From an uncultured bacterium (GTDB lineage: Bacteria; Patescibacteriota; Saccharimonadia; Saccharimonadales; Saccharimonadaceae): a stretch of 7,747 bases of DNA. Under the pieces are notes generated by a model that worked only from the letters and a program-made list of their open reading frames with translations, made no database searches and was not told the DNA's origin. Positions within the stretch are counted from its first letter, which is position 1. Each line of letters starts with the position of its first letter. The translations under genes were made by a program, and so were the position numbers. The stretch spans positions 1 through 7,747 of the forward strand of contig CALHWG010000028.1 in assembly GCA_938036745.1 (NCBI GenBank), in the 5' to 3' direction. Shown here one piece after another: positions 1 through 7,134 of this stretch.

Positions 1-146
1 ATGTTTATACTACTTTGACTTTGCATTTCAAAAATGGCCTTGAGATCCGTTATTTTGTCGATCCAAAAGATAAATTTGGTCTTAAAGATGCTATTTCTCG
101 AATAACGCAATTAGATAAAATTGATAACTTTCTAAATGAGGACTAA
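1..146 (+). CDS. C-terminal fragment of an unidentified protein (partial, 5' end outside window)
   Basis: An open frame enters from the left edge (full codons from position 3) and gives 47 residues before a TAA at 144-146. The residues look like real protein: alternating hydrophobic strands (TLTLHFKNGLEIRYFV), then a charged helical tail (DAISRITQLDKIDNFL) and an acidic end. The fold could be a small strand-plus-helix domain, but I recognise no family. It is the only plus-strand gene I accept in the window and is convergent with the DUF3048 gene, 71 bases away. Glycine is coded by GGN and no TGA occurs in frame, so it fits the standard code. The call rests on frame and composition alone. Confidence 0.5.
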   Translation, partial: VYTTLTLHFKNGLEIRYFVDPKDKFGLKDAISRITQLDKIDNFLNED

Positions 147-217
147 CAGCCTATGTGAAACTTAAACTGTTAGCCCAAGCTCGCAAAACAAAAAGCGAAC
201 AAAAATAAAATACATGT

Positions 218-1396
218 TTACTGCCAGCCTATTGAGCCCGTTGAATTTCCAACCGCAACAATCCAAGATTGGCCTCGATTTATTTTAAAATTTGAACCAT
301 CATTATTTTGTAAAATCAACGGGGAGCTTTCACTTGACTTTACCCATTTCATCTCTTGAGCTACTCCATCTTGAAATACAATCGCTACTCCACTCCCAAT
401 ATTTCCGTAGACATTATGATATCTGTCTGCAGCTAGCCCGTTTTCCATTTTTAAAACAATTAGGGTTTTCGTTGAGATTTGAGTTCCATTTGCATCTGTA
501 TGAGCGACTCCGGCTTGACTTCGCAAATAGCAATTACAGTTTTCTCGGTAAACATAGGTTGAATTATAAGAAAAACCTGAAATATTAACCTGAATTTGGG
601 TTGCATTCTTCTCCTTTGCTGGTGAGTCTTCTTTTCGACTAAAACCTTCAAAATTCGAAGAATTCCAACCTTTCGAAGAGCCTAATGTTGATAAATTTGT
701 AAAATTCGTGTAGACATTATGAGGTGCATAGCGATTTTTTGAACGCCAAAAGGTCTGTGTGTTTAAGAATTCATCCATATCTTTATGCTTGCCATCTCGC
801 ATTCTTGCTAAAGCATCTCCCGGGCCACCAACATGGGCAATCGAGGCGTCAAATCCTGAGGCCCAATCAATATAATAACCGCGAACGCTTCTAACGGGCC
901 CTAATAGCTCAGGCTTATTTTGCTGATATAGAGCCAAAAAACGTGTAATTCCACCTTCAGCAATTGCTTCGAAAACAACCTCAGCTTGGCTTAGTCCAGA
1001 TTGTGGTCTTGCTGGAATTGAGTTTTCGATCATAACACCAAAAACTGGTGCGTTTTCGAGCGATTTTTCAGAAACTTCAACTCCAGATAATTTTGAATAA
1101 AATTTTTCTGGTTTAGCTTTCTTTTTTGGCTCAGTTTTTTGGCTTTTTGGGGCTGGATTTTTCACGGGTGCGCTTTCTGGTTTTCTAAAAAAGAATGAAA
1201 AACTAAAAACAATAACCAAAATTAGAAATATTATACCAATAATTAAACTAATTTTTTGTTTTTTTGATAATTTCGAAAGTAAAAAACGTGATTTTTTAGG
1301 ATTATCTAATAAAGCTTTCTCTTCTTGAGGATTTTTCTTTATTCTTTCAATATTTTTCTCGGCTTTATCTTGGCGAGTTCTCTTCATTTCAATCAT
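218..1396 (-). CDS. Membrane-anchored DUF3048 (YerB-like) protein
   Basis: This 392-residue protein has a basic cytoplasmic N-terminus (about 1-48), one strongly hydrophobic membrane segment (about 49-70), a Pro/Lys-rich linker (71-98) and an extracytoplasmic domain from about 105 to the end. The domain carries the features I associate with DUF3048: GVMIENSIPARPQSGL at 120-135, EAIAEGGITRFLALY at 143-157, then GPVRSVRGYYIDWA at 166-179 and AHVGGPGDAL at 188-197, followed by a second strand-rich half ending in RGQSWIVAVG. The family is widespread in Gram-positive-type bacteria and CPR, and its function is unknown; B. subtilis YerB is a lipoprotein, while this one has an uncleaved-looking anchor and no lipobox cysteine. 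Two cysteines (286, 288) lie close together. ATG codons at residues 1 and 4 are both possible starts; neither has a clear Shine-Dalgarno sequence. It lies downstream of the NnrD-like gene and has its own promoter candidate. Confidence 0.85.
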   Translation of the reverse strand: MIEMKRTRQDKAEKNIERIKKNPQEEKALLDNPKKSRFLLSKLSKKQKISLIIGIIFLILVIVFSFSFFFRKPESAPVKNPAPKSQKTEPKKKAKPEKFYSKLSGVEVSEKSLENAPVFGVMIENSIPARPQSGLSQAEVVFEAIAEGGITRFLALYQQNKPELLGPVRSVRGYYIDWASGFDASIAHVGGPGDALARMRDGKHKDMDEFLNTQTFWRSKNRYAPHNVYTNFTNLSTLGSSKGWNSSNFEGFSRKEDSPAKEKNATQIQVNISGFSYNSTYVYRENCNCYLRSQAGVAHTDANGTQISTKTLIVLKMENGLAADRYHNVYGNIGSGVAIVFQDGVAQEMKWVKSSESSPLILQNNDGSNFKINRGQSWIVAVGNSTGSIGWQ

Positions 1397-1406
1397 AAAA
1401 AATTTC

Positions 1407-1430
1407 GTATTATAAAATCAATTATAATAC
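1407..1430. repeat. 9-bp perfect inverted repeat over the DUF3048 promoter
   Basis: The arm GTATTATAA (1407-1415) and its exact reverse complement (1422-1430) flank a 6-base loop. The palindrome contains both TATAAT elements of the DUF3048 promoter, one in each arm or arm edge. The arms are almost pure A/T, so an RNA hairpin would be weak. It could be an operator, a weak attenuator (the minus strand runs into a T-rich tract just before the ATG), or simply two -10 boxes in mirror arrangement. Confidence 0.45.
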
Positions 1431-1449
1431 TTATGTTTTTAAAAATCAA
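1421..1449 (-). promoter_or_regulatory. Sigma70-type promoter for the DUF3048 gene
   Basis: On the minus strand TTGATT (1444-1449) is followed after 17 bases by a perfect TATAAT (1421-1426). Transcription would start near 1414, leaving a leader of about 17 bases before the ATG at 1396. The -35 box overlaps the stop codon of the upstream NnrD-like gene. A second perfect TATAAT lies at 1409-1414, but no good -35 pairs with it; if used it would leave about five leader bases. Confidence 0.6.
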
Positions 1450-2252
1450 GATGATATTGCTGTGATCGCAGCTTTTGACCTCTGGTTTTTATTCCAAATT
1501 TGCCAAACCGCAATTTTTGTAGGAATTTCACCCGACCAGATTTGAATAGGTGAAAGCTTTCCCAAGTTTAAAGTAGAATTTAGTGGAGATGAAAAAACTT
1601 CACCATTTTCAGAAATAATAAAGTTTTCGTTATTTAAAGTTAAAATTTGAGCAGGATAAGAAAGCGTAAATTTATGCATAACTTCAACAATATTCGAAAG
1701 ATTCATCGAGAAAGTTAGAACTTTTGGGTAAAAAACTTTCGAAAAAATCTTTTGAAGTTGTGCAAAGCTTGCCAAGATACTTATATTTTCTTTTAACAAA
1801 ATCTCGCTGAAAGAATCAAGTAAAATATCAACTGCATCACGAGTGATAAAAACAGACTTCTCGCTTTCAAGAATAAATTTTTCGAAAAGAATTGCCGTTT
1901 CGGAGTTTTTATTCGTGTCGCCAATAAATAAAATAGAATCTGCCCACTCTTCTCCAGCTTTAAAATCTGCCCAAGCTTCATTCGAAAATCCACCAGAAAG
2001 ATTACTTTTTGCAAAGATTAGCTCGCTTGAATCAATTTTAATGTCTTTTTTTAAACTGTCTGGCAATAAAATTCGAACCTCTCCAACACCAGTTTTTAAG
2101 GCAGTTTGGTGGGAGGTTGCAAGTCCGCGAAAAGCCCCTGCCCCTCCGCCAATAATCAAAAGCTTGCCTGCATGTATTTTTTGCTCGGGTTTATTCCAAG
2201 CAATTTCAGGAAAAAGTAATTTCGAAGATTGAACTTGCCAAAAATCAAACAT
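1446..2252 (-). CDS. Degenerate NnrD/YjeF-C-like (ribokinase-fold) protein
   Basis: This 268-residue protein resembles the C-terminal domain of YjeF, the ADP/ATP-dependent NAD(P)H-hydrate dehydratase, in its first 70 residues: HAGKLLIIGGGAGAFRGLA at 27-45 matches the family's GH.GkvlviGGs..y.GA motif, then TALKTGVGEVRILLP at 50-64 matches the A.r.GaG.v.l..P strand-turn. A helix-strand pattern compatible with a ribokinase fold follows, with VFITRDAVDILL (134-145) where the family has its DADAL segment. The downstream active-site signatures (TPHPGE-like loop and NGTPGMASGGSGDVLAG-like anion hole with catalytic Asp) are not visible, so catalysis is doubtful. It overlaps the xthA stop by 8 bases (ATGTTTGA), which indicates translational coupling. 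Its stop is TGA; reading through would add only five residues before TAA. Function is uncertain; the fold assignment is moderately supported. Confidence 0.6.
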   Translation of the reverse strand: MFDFWQVQSSKLLFPEIAWNKPEQKIHAGKLLIIGGGAGAFRGLATSHQTALKTGVGEVRILLPDSLKKDIKIDSSELIFAKSNLSGGFSNEAWADFKAGEEWADSILFIGDTNKNSETAILFEKFILESEKSVFITRDAVDILLDSFSEILLKENISILASFAQLQKIFSKVFYPKVLTFSMNLSNIVEVMHKFTLSYPAQILTLNNENFIISENGEVFSSPLNSTLNLGKLSPIQIWSGEIPTKIAVWQIWNKNQRSKAAITAISS

Positions 2253-3129
2253 CTTTAAGCTCCAGCGAAATTGGACAATGATCGCTCCCTATAATTTCGT
2301 TATGAATTTCGGCTTTATTTTTTTCTGAATTTAATGATTTTGAAACAACAAAATAGTCAATCCGCCAGCCAACATTTCGTTCGCGAGATTTTGCAAAATG
2401 ACTCCACCAAGTGTAAATTTCAGCCTTTTCTGGGTTTTGATTTCGAAAAATATCGAATAGATCGGCTTTTAAGAAATTAGAAAATCCAAGTCGCTCTTCA
2501 TCTGTAAAACCGTGTTTTCCGCGATTAGCTTTTGGGTTTGAAAGGTCAATTTCCTCGTGTGCAACATTTAAGTCACCACAAAAGATAACTGAACTCGGCT
2601 TAAAAATATCTTGTGGATTTTCTTCAATAATTTCTAAATTTTCTACAAAATCTTCTTTTGAAAAATCGCCATTTTCTAAGCCTTTCGAAAAAGCCAAAAA
2701 GGCTGCATCCCAATTTTCTCGCAATTTCAATCGACCTAAATCGTTTTTAGTGTTTGGAGTATAAACTGTAATTAGCCAAAAATTATTAAATTTTGCAGCA
2801 CAAATTCGCCCCTCGGTTGTGGCGTCGCCAAAATTATCACTAAGTTCAAAATTTTCTAAAATTTTTTTTGGAAAATTTCGTAAAATCGCTTGTGGTTTCT
2901 GCTTTGACCAGATGGTTGTCCCCGCATAACCTTTTCGTTCGGCGTGAGAATAAAATTTAAAATATTCAGGATATTTTTCGTCAAAATTCTCTTTCGAAAT
3001 TTGTATTTCATCAATTTTAATTTCTTGAAAACATGCGATATCCGGATTTTTTACGCTTAAAAATTCTGCTAAATTCCCTTTTTTTTCAACCGCACGAATT
3101 CCATTAATATTCCAAGAAAAAATTTTCAT
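2245..3129 (-). CDS. xthA: Exonuclease III-family AP endonuclease
   Basis: This enzyme cuts DNA 5' of abasic sites in base-excision repair and acts as a Mg-dependent 3' exonuclease/phosphatase in the family. The ordered motifs of the exonuclease-endonuclease-phosphatase fold are complete: SWNINGIR (5-12), CFQEIK with metal ligand Glu36, VYTPN with Tyr123, GDLNVAHEEID with Asp186 and Asn188, the YTWWSH...GWRIDYF region (239-260), and the terminal SDHCPI with Asp283 and His284. At 294 residues it is longer than typical xthA products; the extra length is an acidic insertion at about 149-180 just before GDLN. The ATG directly follows the smpB TAG stop (TAGATG), with AGAGG a few bases upstream as ribosome-binding site. 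The gene ends in TGA overlapping the next gene's start, direct evidence that UGA is a stop in this genome. Confidence 0.95.
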   Translation of the reverse strand: MKIFSWNINGIRAVEKKGNLAEFLSVKNPDIACFQEIKIDEIQISKENFDEKYPEYFKFYSHAERKGYAGTTIWSKQKPQAILRNFPKKILENFELSDNFGDATTEGRICAAKFNNFWLITVYTPNTKNDLGRLKLRENWDAAFLAFSKGLENGDFSKEDFVENLEIIEENPQDIFKPSSVIFCGDLNVAHEEIDLSNPKANRGKHGFTDEERLGFSNFLKADLFDIFRNQNPEKAEIYTWWSHFAKSRERNVGWRIDYFVVSKSLNSEKNKAEIHNEIIGSDHCPISLELKDV

Positions 3130-3609
3130 CTAATACCTCTTTAACATTCTTGCATTTTCGCGTTCAGATTGGCGGCGTTTTAAAGTTTCACGCTTGTCAT
3201 ATTGTTTTTTACCTTTTCCGAGCGCAATCACGATTTTAATAAAGCGACCTTCGGCTAAAATTTTAACTGGCACAATTGTGAAGCCTGCCTTCTTTTGGTT
3301 CGAAAAATCATCAATCTGTTTGTGAGTTGCGAGTAGTTTTTTGGGTGAAGTATCAATAGTGTCGGCTTTCGAAATTCCCTCGCCCTGATTTTTAAGCGAA
3401 AAACTTGCATTATTGAGCCAAAGTTCTTCACCTTTTCGTCCGTTTCGAAGAGTTACAAAAGCGCCCTTTAAACTAACGCGGCCATCACGCACCGCACGAA
3501 CTTCAACTCCACGCAAGCTCATTCCGGCAACAAGCTCGTCGCCAAGTTCATAATCGAATCGCGCTCGACGATTAATAATATTTTTAGCAGAAGTTTTTGG
3601 TTTTTTCAT
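3130..3609 (-). CDS. smpB: SsrA-binding protein SmpB
   Basis: SmpB binds tmRNA (SsrA) and delivers it to stalled ribosomes for trans-translation. The family signature runs through the protein: NRRARFDYEL near residues 13-22, the GVEVRAVRDGRVSLK strand-turn (34-48), the KKLLATHKQID helix (90-100), a basic GFTIVPVKI strand, and the GKGKKQYDKRE tail (131-141) followed by an Arg/Lys-rich C-terminus that enters the ribosome. I choose the ATG at 3607-3609 (159 residues). A longer frame starts at TTG (3643-3645), but that TTG is the first three bases of a -35 box and the added 12 residues would span the whole promoter; the shorter form also fits the usual length of about 150-160. It is the first gene of an operon with xthA and the NnrD-like gene. 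Its stop TAG abuts the xthA ATG. Confidence 0.95.
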   Translation of the reverse strand: MKKPKTSAKNIINRRARFDYELGDELVAGMSLRGVEVRAVRDGRVSLKGAFVTLRNGRKGEELWLNNASFSLKNQGEGISKADTIDTSPKKLLATHKQIDDFSNQKKAGFTIVPVKILAEGRFIKIVIALGKGKKQYDKRETLKRRQSERENARMLKRY

Positions 3610-3616
3610 CTTAAAA

Positions 3617-3645
3617 ATTATACCATTTTTAGCTATTTTTTTCAA
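3617..3645 (-). promoter_or_regulatory. Strong promoter of the smpB-xthA operon, apparently leaderless
   Basis: TTGAAA (3640-3645), a 17-base spacer and a perfect TATAAT (3617-3622) preceded by TGG, an extended -10 element. Only seven bases separate the -10 box from the smpB ATG at 3609, so transcription should start at or next to the A of the start codon, giving a leaderless mRNA. No ribosome-binding site is present, which agrees with this. Confidence 0.8.
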
Positions 3646-3699
3646 CTAAGCGTGTTAAAATAAACTTAAGTATTGAAATTTTAAGGAGAATAGCGTAAG

Positions 3700-5022
3700 T
3701 TATTTTTTCGACAAATCAATTAAAAATTTTACACCAATCTTGCTCTTTTCTATTTTATATTTAATTTTATAATTTGTTAAAATATTTTTAACGATATAAA
3801 GTCCGAATCCGCTACCTTTTTCTTTATTTAGGTCAAAATTTGTTTCGAACATTTTAGTATTTCTGCTGTCTTTGATATTCTGATTTGAATTTTCAATATA
3901 AAACCAGTTATTCTTGACGCCAATATTTATTTGACCGTTTTGGTCGGAATGTTTTACGGCATTGCTCACTAAATTTGAGAGAATAATTTCTAGCGCTGTT
4001 TCGCCAATATAAATTTCTTCTTGACTTAGCTGATTGTCTATTGAGATATTTTTTTGCTCGGCTAATAATTTATAGTTATCTAAAACCTTTTGTAATATTT
4101 TATTGATATTGATAAACTTCTCGTCATTTTTTAGACTTTCGAATGAAGAGGTTGATAATATCTGAGCGATGTTTTTAGTTAGTTGATCAACGATATTAAG
4201 ACAATCTTCAATAGACTTCTCTTTATTTTTATATTTACCAATGCCATATTTCATATTTTCGAGAATTATTTTAAGGCTCGCTAAAGGAGTTTTTAGCTCG
4301 TGGGAAGCTCCTCTAAAAAACTCGCTTTTTAGTTTTTCGAGTTTAGTGATTTCTTGATTTTTGATTTCTAGGCTGCCAATCAATTTTAGGAGTGTTGAAT
4401 ATAAATCATTTATTTGGCTTTTTAGAGCGCCAACTTCATTTGTGGAATTAACTTTTAATTTGGCATTTCGGTTAAGTTTCATCATTTGAGCGGTTGTAGT
4501 TTTGATTTCGTTGATATTCTTGGTAATGATTTTGGCGTAAATTAATGAAACGATAATTGAAAAAATGAAAGAAAACAAAATTGAAATTGGTAAGAACTGA
4601 AAAGTTAGCTCTTTTGCGTCTTTGCTCATATCTGTTGTTGAGATAAATTTAACCAGTATTTTTTTGTTAGAGTCAGTCTGTACTTCTCTATCTTCAATAA
4701 CTAAAGAGTTATTGTTGCTGGTTAGATCTGCCTCAATCTGATCATCTATTTTAATCTCATTTAGATGGTCGCTATCTTTCACAAAAGCTTTAACTTTGCT
4801 ACTTTTAGAATACAGCTCAAGTATTTGCTTGATACTTTCGATATTTTTTCCTTGGATATTCTTGGTGATTTGGTCTGCTTTTTGAGCGATTTCTTGTTTG
4901 CGAGTTTCGAGATAAACTTTTGGGAAGATAAAATAAATTAACGCATGAATTAAAATTGCTAAAATACTTAGTGTAGAAAACGTATACAAAAACATCTTTG
5001 GAAAAATTTTCAAATTTCTCAT
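3700..5022 (-). CDS. vncS: VncS-like membrane sensor histidine kinase
   Basis: This 440-residue kinase should autophosphorylate on His241 and pass phosphate to the adjacent regulator. Order of parts: membrane helix 1 (about 11-33), a sensor domain of about 110 residues rich in Lys/Asp (34-142), membrane helix 2 (143-166), HAMP-like linker (167-220), a coiled segment, and the H-box FFRGASHELKTPLASLK (235-251). The ATPase domain has the N-box LSNLVSNAVKHS (348-359) and the G2 box KGSGFGLYIVK (402-412). The G1 position reads FYIENSNQNI, with Asn where many kinases have DxGxG; IEN-type variants occur in Gram-positive kinases. The ATG overlaps the regulator's TGA (ATGA) and has GGAG upstream, so the two are translationally coupled. 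The length, N-terminus (FPKMFLYTF) and neighbours match S. pneumoniae VncS as I recall it. No terminator is visible in the 54 bases after its TAA. Confidence 0.88.
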   Translation of the reverse strand: MRNLKIFPKMFLYTFSTLSILAILIHALIYFIFPKVYLETRKQEIAQKADQITKNIQGKNIESIKQILELYSKSSKVKAFVKDSDHLNEIKIDDQIEADLTSNNNSLVIEDREVQTDSNKKILVKFISTTDMSKDAKELTFQFLPISILFSFIFSIIVSLIYAKIITKNINEIKTTTAQMMKLNRNAKLKVNSTNEVGALKSQINDLYSTLLKLIGSLEIKNQEITKLEKLKSEFFRGASHELKTPLASLKIILENMKYGIGKYKNKEKSIEDCLNIVDQLTKNIAQILSTSSFESLKNDEKFININKILQKVLDNYKLLAEQKNISIDNQLSQEEIYIGETALEIILSNLVSNAVKHSDQNGQINIGVKNNWFYIENSNQNIKDSRNTKMFETNFDLNKEKGSGFGLYIVKNILTNYKIKYKIEKSKIGVKFLIDLSKK

Positions 5023-5681
5023 TTTCTCTCCAGTTTGTAGCCAATGTTACGGATGGTTTTAATGCAATCAAGCCCAAATTTTTTGCGCAGGTCTTTTATA
5101 TAAACGTCAATTACTCGGTCGAATGGTATATTTTCACTTTCCTTCCAGACATTTTCTAAAATCTGCCTTCTGGTTAAAGCTCTGCCTTCGTTGAGTAATA
5201 AGTATTTTAAAACCTCAATTTCTTTTGTGCTGATTTCCGCTTCAGCGTTGTTTATTTTTGCAGAAAAATTACTAAAATTAACTTCTAGATCTTTATAACT
5301 GAAAACTTCGAATTTTTCATAATTTTTTGTAATTAGCGCGTCAATTCGAGCTTTTAAAACTGGGAGCGAAAACGGTTTTTCGATATAACCATCTGCTAGA
5401 TTCGAAAAGGCGGTGATTTTAAATTCTTCATCGCTAAAGGCAGTTAAAATAAGAACTGGTAGATTGCTTTTTTCTCTGATTTTTCGAAGGACATCTAGGC
5501 CGTTTATAAATGGAATTTGAATATCTAGAATCACCAGGTCGATTTTATTTGATTCGAATTTAGACAAAGCCTCTCGCCCATCGCGCGCCTCGATTGTTTC
5601 ATAATTAAATTCAGATAGATATGCGCAAATTCCTTCTCGTATTGTTGCGTCATCTTCGGTAATAAGTATTTTCATTGCCAT
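5019..5681 (-). CDS. vncR: VncR-like OmpR-family response regulator
   Basis: A 220-residue DNA-binding regulator. The receiver domain (1-about 120) has the acidic pair at Asp10/Asp11, phospho-acceptor Asp53 in LVILDIQIP, the Thr80 switch in LILTAFSDEE, and Lys102 in YIEKPFSLPVLK. The winged-helix domain (about 128-220) has the typical ISTKEIEVLKYLLLNEGRALTR helix, the recognition helix FDRVIDVYIKDLRKKFG and the wing TIRNIGYKLERK. The wording of ADGYIEKPFSL and of the C-terminus is very close to pneumococcal VncR from memory, closer than to PhoB or OmpR. ATG codons exist at residues 1 and 3; the first lies 8 bases after the -10 box and suits a near-leaderless transcript, although AAAAG just upstream could serve the second. 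The gene ends in TGA overlapping the kinase start, again showing UGA as a stop here. Confidence 0.93.
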   Translation of the reverse strand: MAMKILITEDDATIREGICAYLSEFNYETIEARDGREALSKFESNKIDLVILDIQIPFINGLDVLRKIREKSNLPVLILTAFSDEEFKITAFSNLADGYIEKPFSLPVLKARIDALITKNYEKFEVFSYKDLEVNFSNFSAKINNAEAEISTKEIEVLKYLLLNEGRALTRRQILENVWKESENIPFDRVIDVYIKDLRKKFGLDCIKTIRNIGYKLERK

Positions 5682-5689
5682 CTTTTAAT

Positions 5690-5718
5690 ATTATATCACT
5701 TTATAGCGTCTACTTCAA
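5690..5718 (-). promoter_or_regulatory. Promoter of the vncR-vncS pair, apparently leaderless
   Basis: TTGAAG (5713-5718), a 17-base spacer and a perfect TATAAT (5690-5695) preceded by TGA, an extended -10. The regulator's ATG (5681) lies only eight bases downstream of the -10 box, so the transcript would begin at or within one or two bases of the start codon. The layout is the same as at smpB. It lets the two-component genes be transcribed independently of the transporter genes upstream. Confidence 0.75.
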
Positions 5719-5722
5719 AGAG

Positions 5723-5751
5723 AATATCAGCGCCATTACGGCACTGATATT
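5723..5751 (-). terminator. Hairpin terminator of the transporter operon
   Basis: A 12-bp stem (5723-5734 with 5740-5751) that is fully paired on the minus-strand RNA with one G-U wobble, and a 5-base loop. It starts six bases after the permease stop codon. The bases following on the minus strand (CTCTTT) form only a short U tract, so termination may be partial; the plus-strand side is more T-rich, but no plus-strand gene ends here. The stem contains the only G/C-rich stretch of this gap. Confidence 0.7.
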
Positions 5752-5757
5752 GTTTCT

Positions 5758-7134
5758 TTATTCTGCGTCTGATAGTAAATCTTTAGGGTTTTTCTTTAGG
5801 ATACCAGATGAAGCGATGTATAGCGAAATTGCGAGCACGATAGTCATGAATATAATTACCCAGACTAGCATATTTGGATTGATTGTCATATCAAGACTAC
5901 TGAGAGTTTTATTGAATCCATCCACCTCGGCACCGCCGCCTAGGCCTGTTGAAGCTGACTGTTTGGCGATTTGCTTGGTGATATTTCCGGTAACATTTTG
6001 CAAAATATTGTTTCCAATGTGTTTTCCAGCATAGCTAGCCAAGAAATATGAACCGATAAAAGCTGGGATTGTTACGAAAGCTAACTCTACCGCAAACTGG
6101 GCTAAAATTTGGCCTTTCGAAATTCCTATTGAAAGTAATACTGCGATTTCTTTTTTGCGAGCATTGATCCATAAGAATAATAGTAGCGAAACTATAATTC
6201 CGGTGAATAATAATGATCCGATGAATAACTGGTTGGCTATAGAGTAAACTCCTGAAATTGATTGTTGAAGCGCGGGATAGTTCGAAGAGCTTTTAATTAG
6301 ACTGTATTCTTGCCAATTTATGTCTATTTTTCCAAGATCTTTTATAACTTGGTCAAGATTTTTATTTCCTTTAACAGAAAAAGTTGAATCTTGGTAAGTT
6401 GCTGTGTCTTCAGTGTTTCCGTAAACCTTTGCTGCGGTGTGAATATCTGTAACTAAGGTGTTTTCGTAAAGTTCCTGTGCGGCAGTTACGCCGCCTTTGT
6501 TATGCCCGTCAAAAAGGCCTTTTATCTCAACTTCTATCGTTTCGTTAGCGCCTTTTTCATTATCTGCATCAAATAAATTTGATTTTAGCTTAATTTTATC
6601 GCCAACTTTGAGATTGTTCTTTTTGGCTAAATCTTTGTGAATTAAAACCTTATTTTTGTCTTGGCTGGTTAAATGCTTACCTTCAACTAATTTATATGCG
6701 CCTGAAACGAATTTAGTTTCTTTAGAAGAATCATTAACACCAGTAAGCATTACAGCTCTTTTGAAATTCTTAGCTCGCTCAGGCGATTGGTTGGCTGCGG
6801 TTTCGGCTGTTTCGATGATGTCATGGCCGTCTAAATCAGCAACGCTATTAATTCTTTTTACGTAGCTTTCTATATTTTCAGAATTGGCAATTTTTTTAAT
6901 ATCTTGGCCTTTAATGTTTCCTCCACCTCTTGGCGTTCCAGGGTTAACTCGGCGGTTTATTTCCATCGAAAAGCTATTTGTAATATTGCTAAAAGTTTTA
7001 GTTGAAGCTTTGTCAGTAGCTTCTTTGATAGACAAACTAATTAAACTCAATGCCGACATTGTCAAGATGACTAGCAAAATCACTATCGATTTTAAGCCTT
7101 TTCTCGTTATGTATGCAAAAGCATTTTTTAACAT
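5758..7134 (-). CDS. Vex3-like ABC transporter permease (MacB/FtsX family)
   Basis: A 458-residue permease with the FtsX/MacB layout: one N-terminal membrane helix (about 16-36), a large extracytoplasmic domain (about 40-295), and three C-terminal helices (about 301-323, 344-370 and 421-443). The cytoplasmic coupling loop NARKKEIAVLLSIGISKGQI (324-343) is the conserved RxxEIxxLxxIG element that contacts the ATPase. A glycine-rich stretch (GLGGGAEV, 397-404) lies in the last extracellular loop. Extended stretches such as ITNSFSMEINRRVNPGTP and AAQELYENTLVTDIHTAA match pneumococcal Vex3 as I remember it, including total length. Substrate is unknown; the family exports or senses peptides and antibiotics. 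The start is well supported: AAAGGAG lies upstream inside the ATPase gene, whose TAA overlaps this ATG (TAATG). All glycines are GGN and no TGA interrupts it. Confidence 0.92.
   Translation of the reverse strand: MLKNAFAYITRKGLKSIVILLVILTMSALSLISLSIKEATDKASTKTFSNITNSFSMEINRRVNPGTPRGGGNIKGQDIKKIANSENIESYVKRINSVADLDGHDIIETAETAANQSPERAKNFKRAVMLTGVNDSSKETKFVSGAYKLVEGKHLTSQDKNKVLIHKDLAKKNNLKVGDKIKLKSNLFDADNEKGANETIEVEIKGLFDGHNKGGVTAAQELYENTLVTDIHTAAKVYGNTEDTATYQDSTFSVKGNKNLDQVIKDLGKIDINWQEYSLIKSSSNYPALQQSISGVYSIANQLFIGSLLFTGIIVSLLLFLWINARKKEIAVLLSIGISKGQILAQFAVELAFVTIPAFIGSYFLASYAGKHIGNNILQNVTGNITKQIAKQSASTGLGGGAEVDGFNKTLSSLDMTINPNMLVWVIIFMTIVLAISLYIASSGILKKNPKDLLSDAE

Noticed and set aside
143..173. 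7-bp inverted repeat (CTAACAG/CTGTTAG) as a terminator between the convergent genes
   Set aside because: The loop is 17 bases long, the left arm overlaps the stop codon, and no T tract follows on either strand; it may be chance.
179..200. Short hairpin GCTCGC/GCGAAC after the DUF3048 gene
   Set aside because: Only four contiguous pairs plus one beyond a mismatch, with a 10-base loop; too weak to call a terminator.
292..588. Plus-strand ORF of 98 codons (and similar plus-strand frames at 1843-2232, 5675-6034, 6656-6865 and 6884-7165)
   Set aside because: All lie opposite or across well-supported minus-strand genes, have no recognisable motif, and have compositions typical of antisense shadows.
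3610..3645. TTG start giving a 171-residue SmpB
   Set aside because: The TTG belongs to a consensus -35 box and the extension spans the whole promoter; the ATG at 3609 gives the usual family length.
3646..3699. Terminator or small RNA after the sensor kinase gene
   Set aside because: Only short fortuitous palindromes (such as ACTTAAGT) are present, with no stable stem followed by a T tract.
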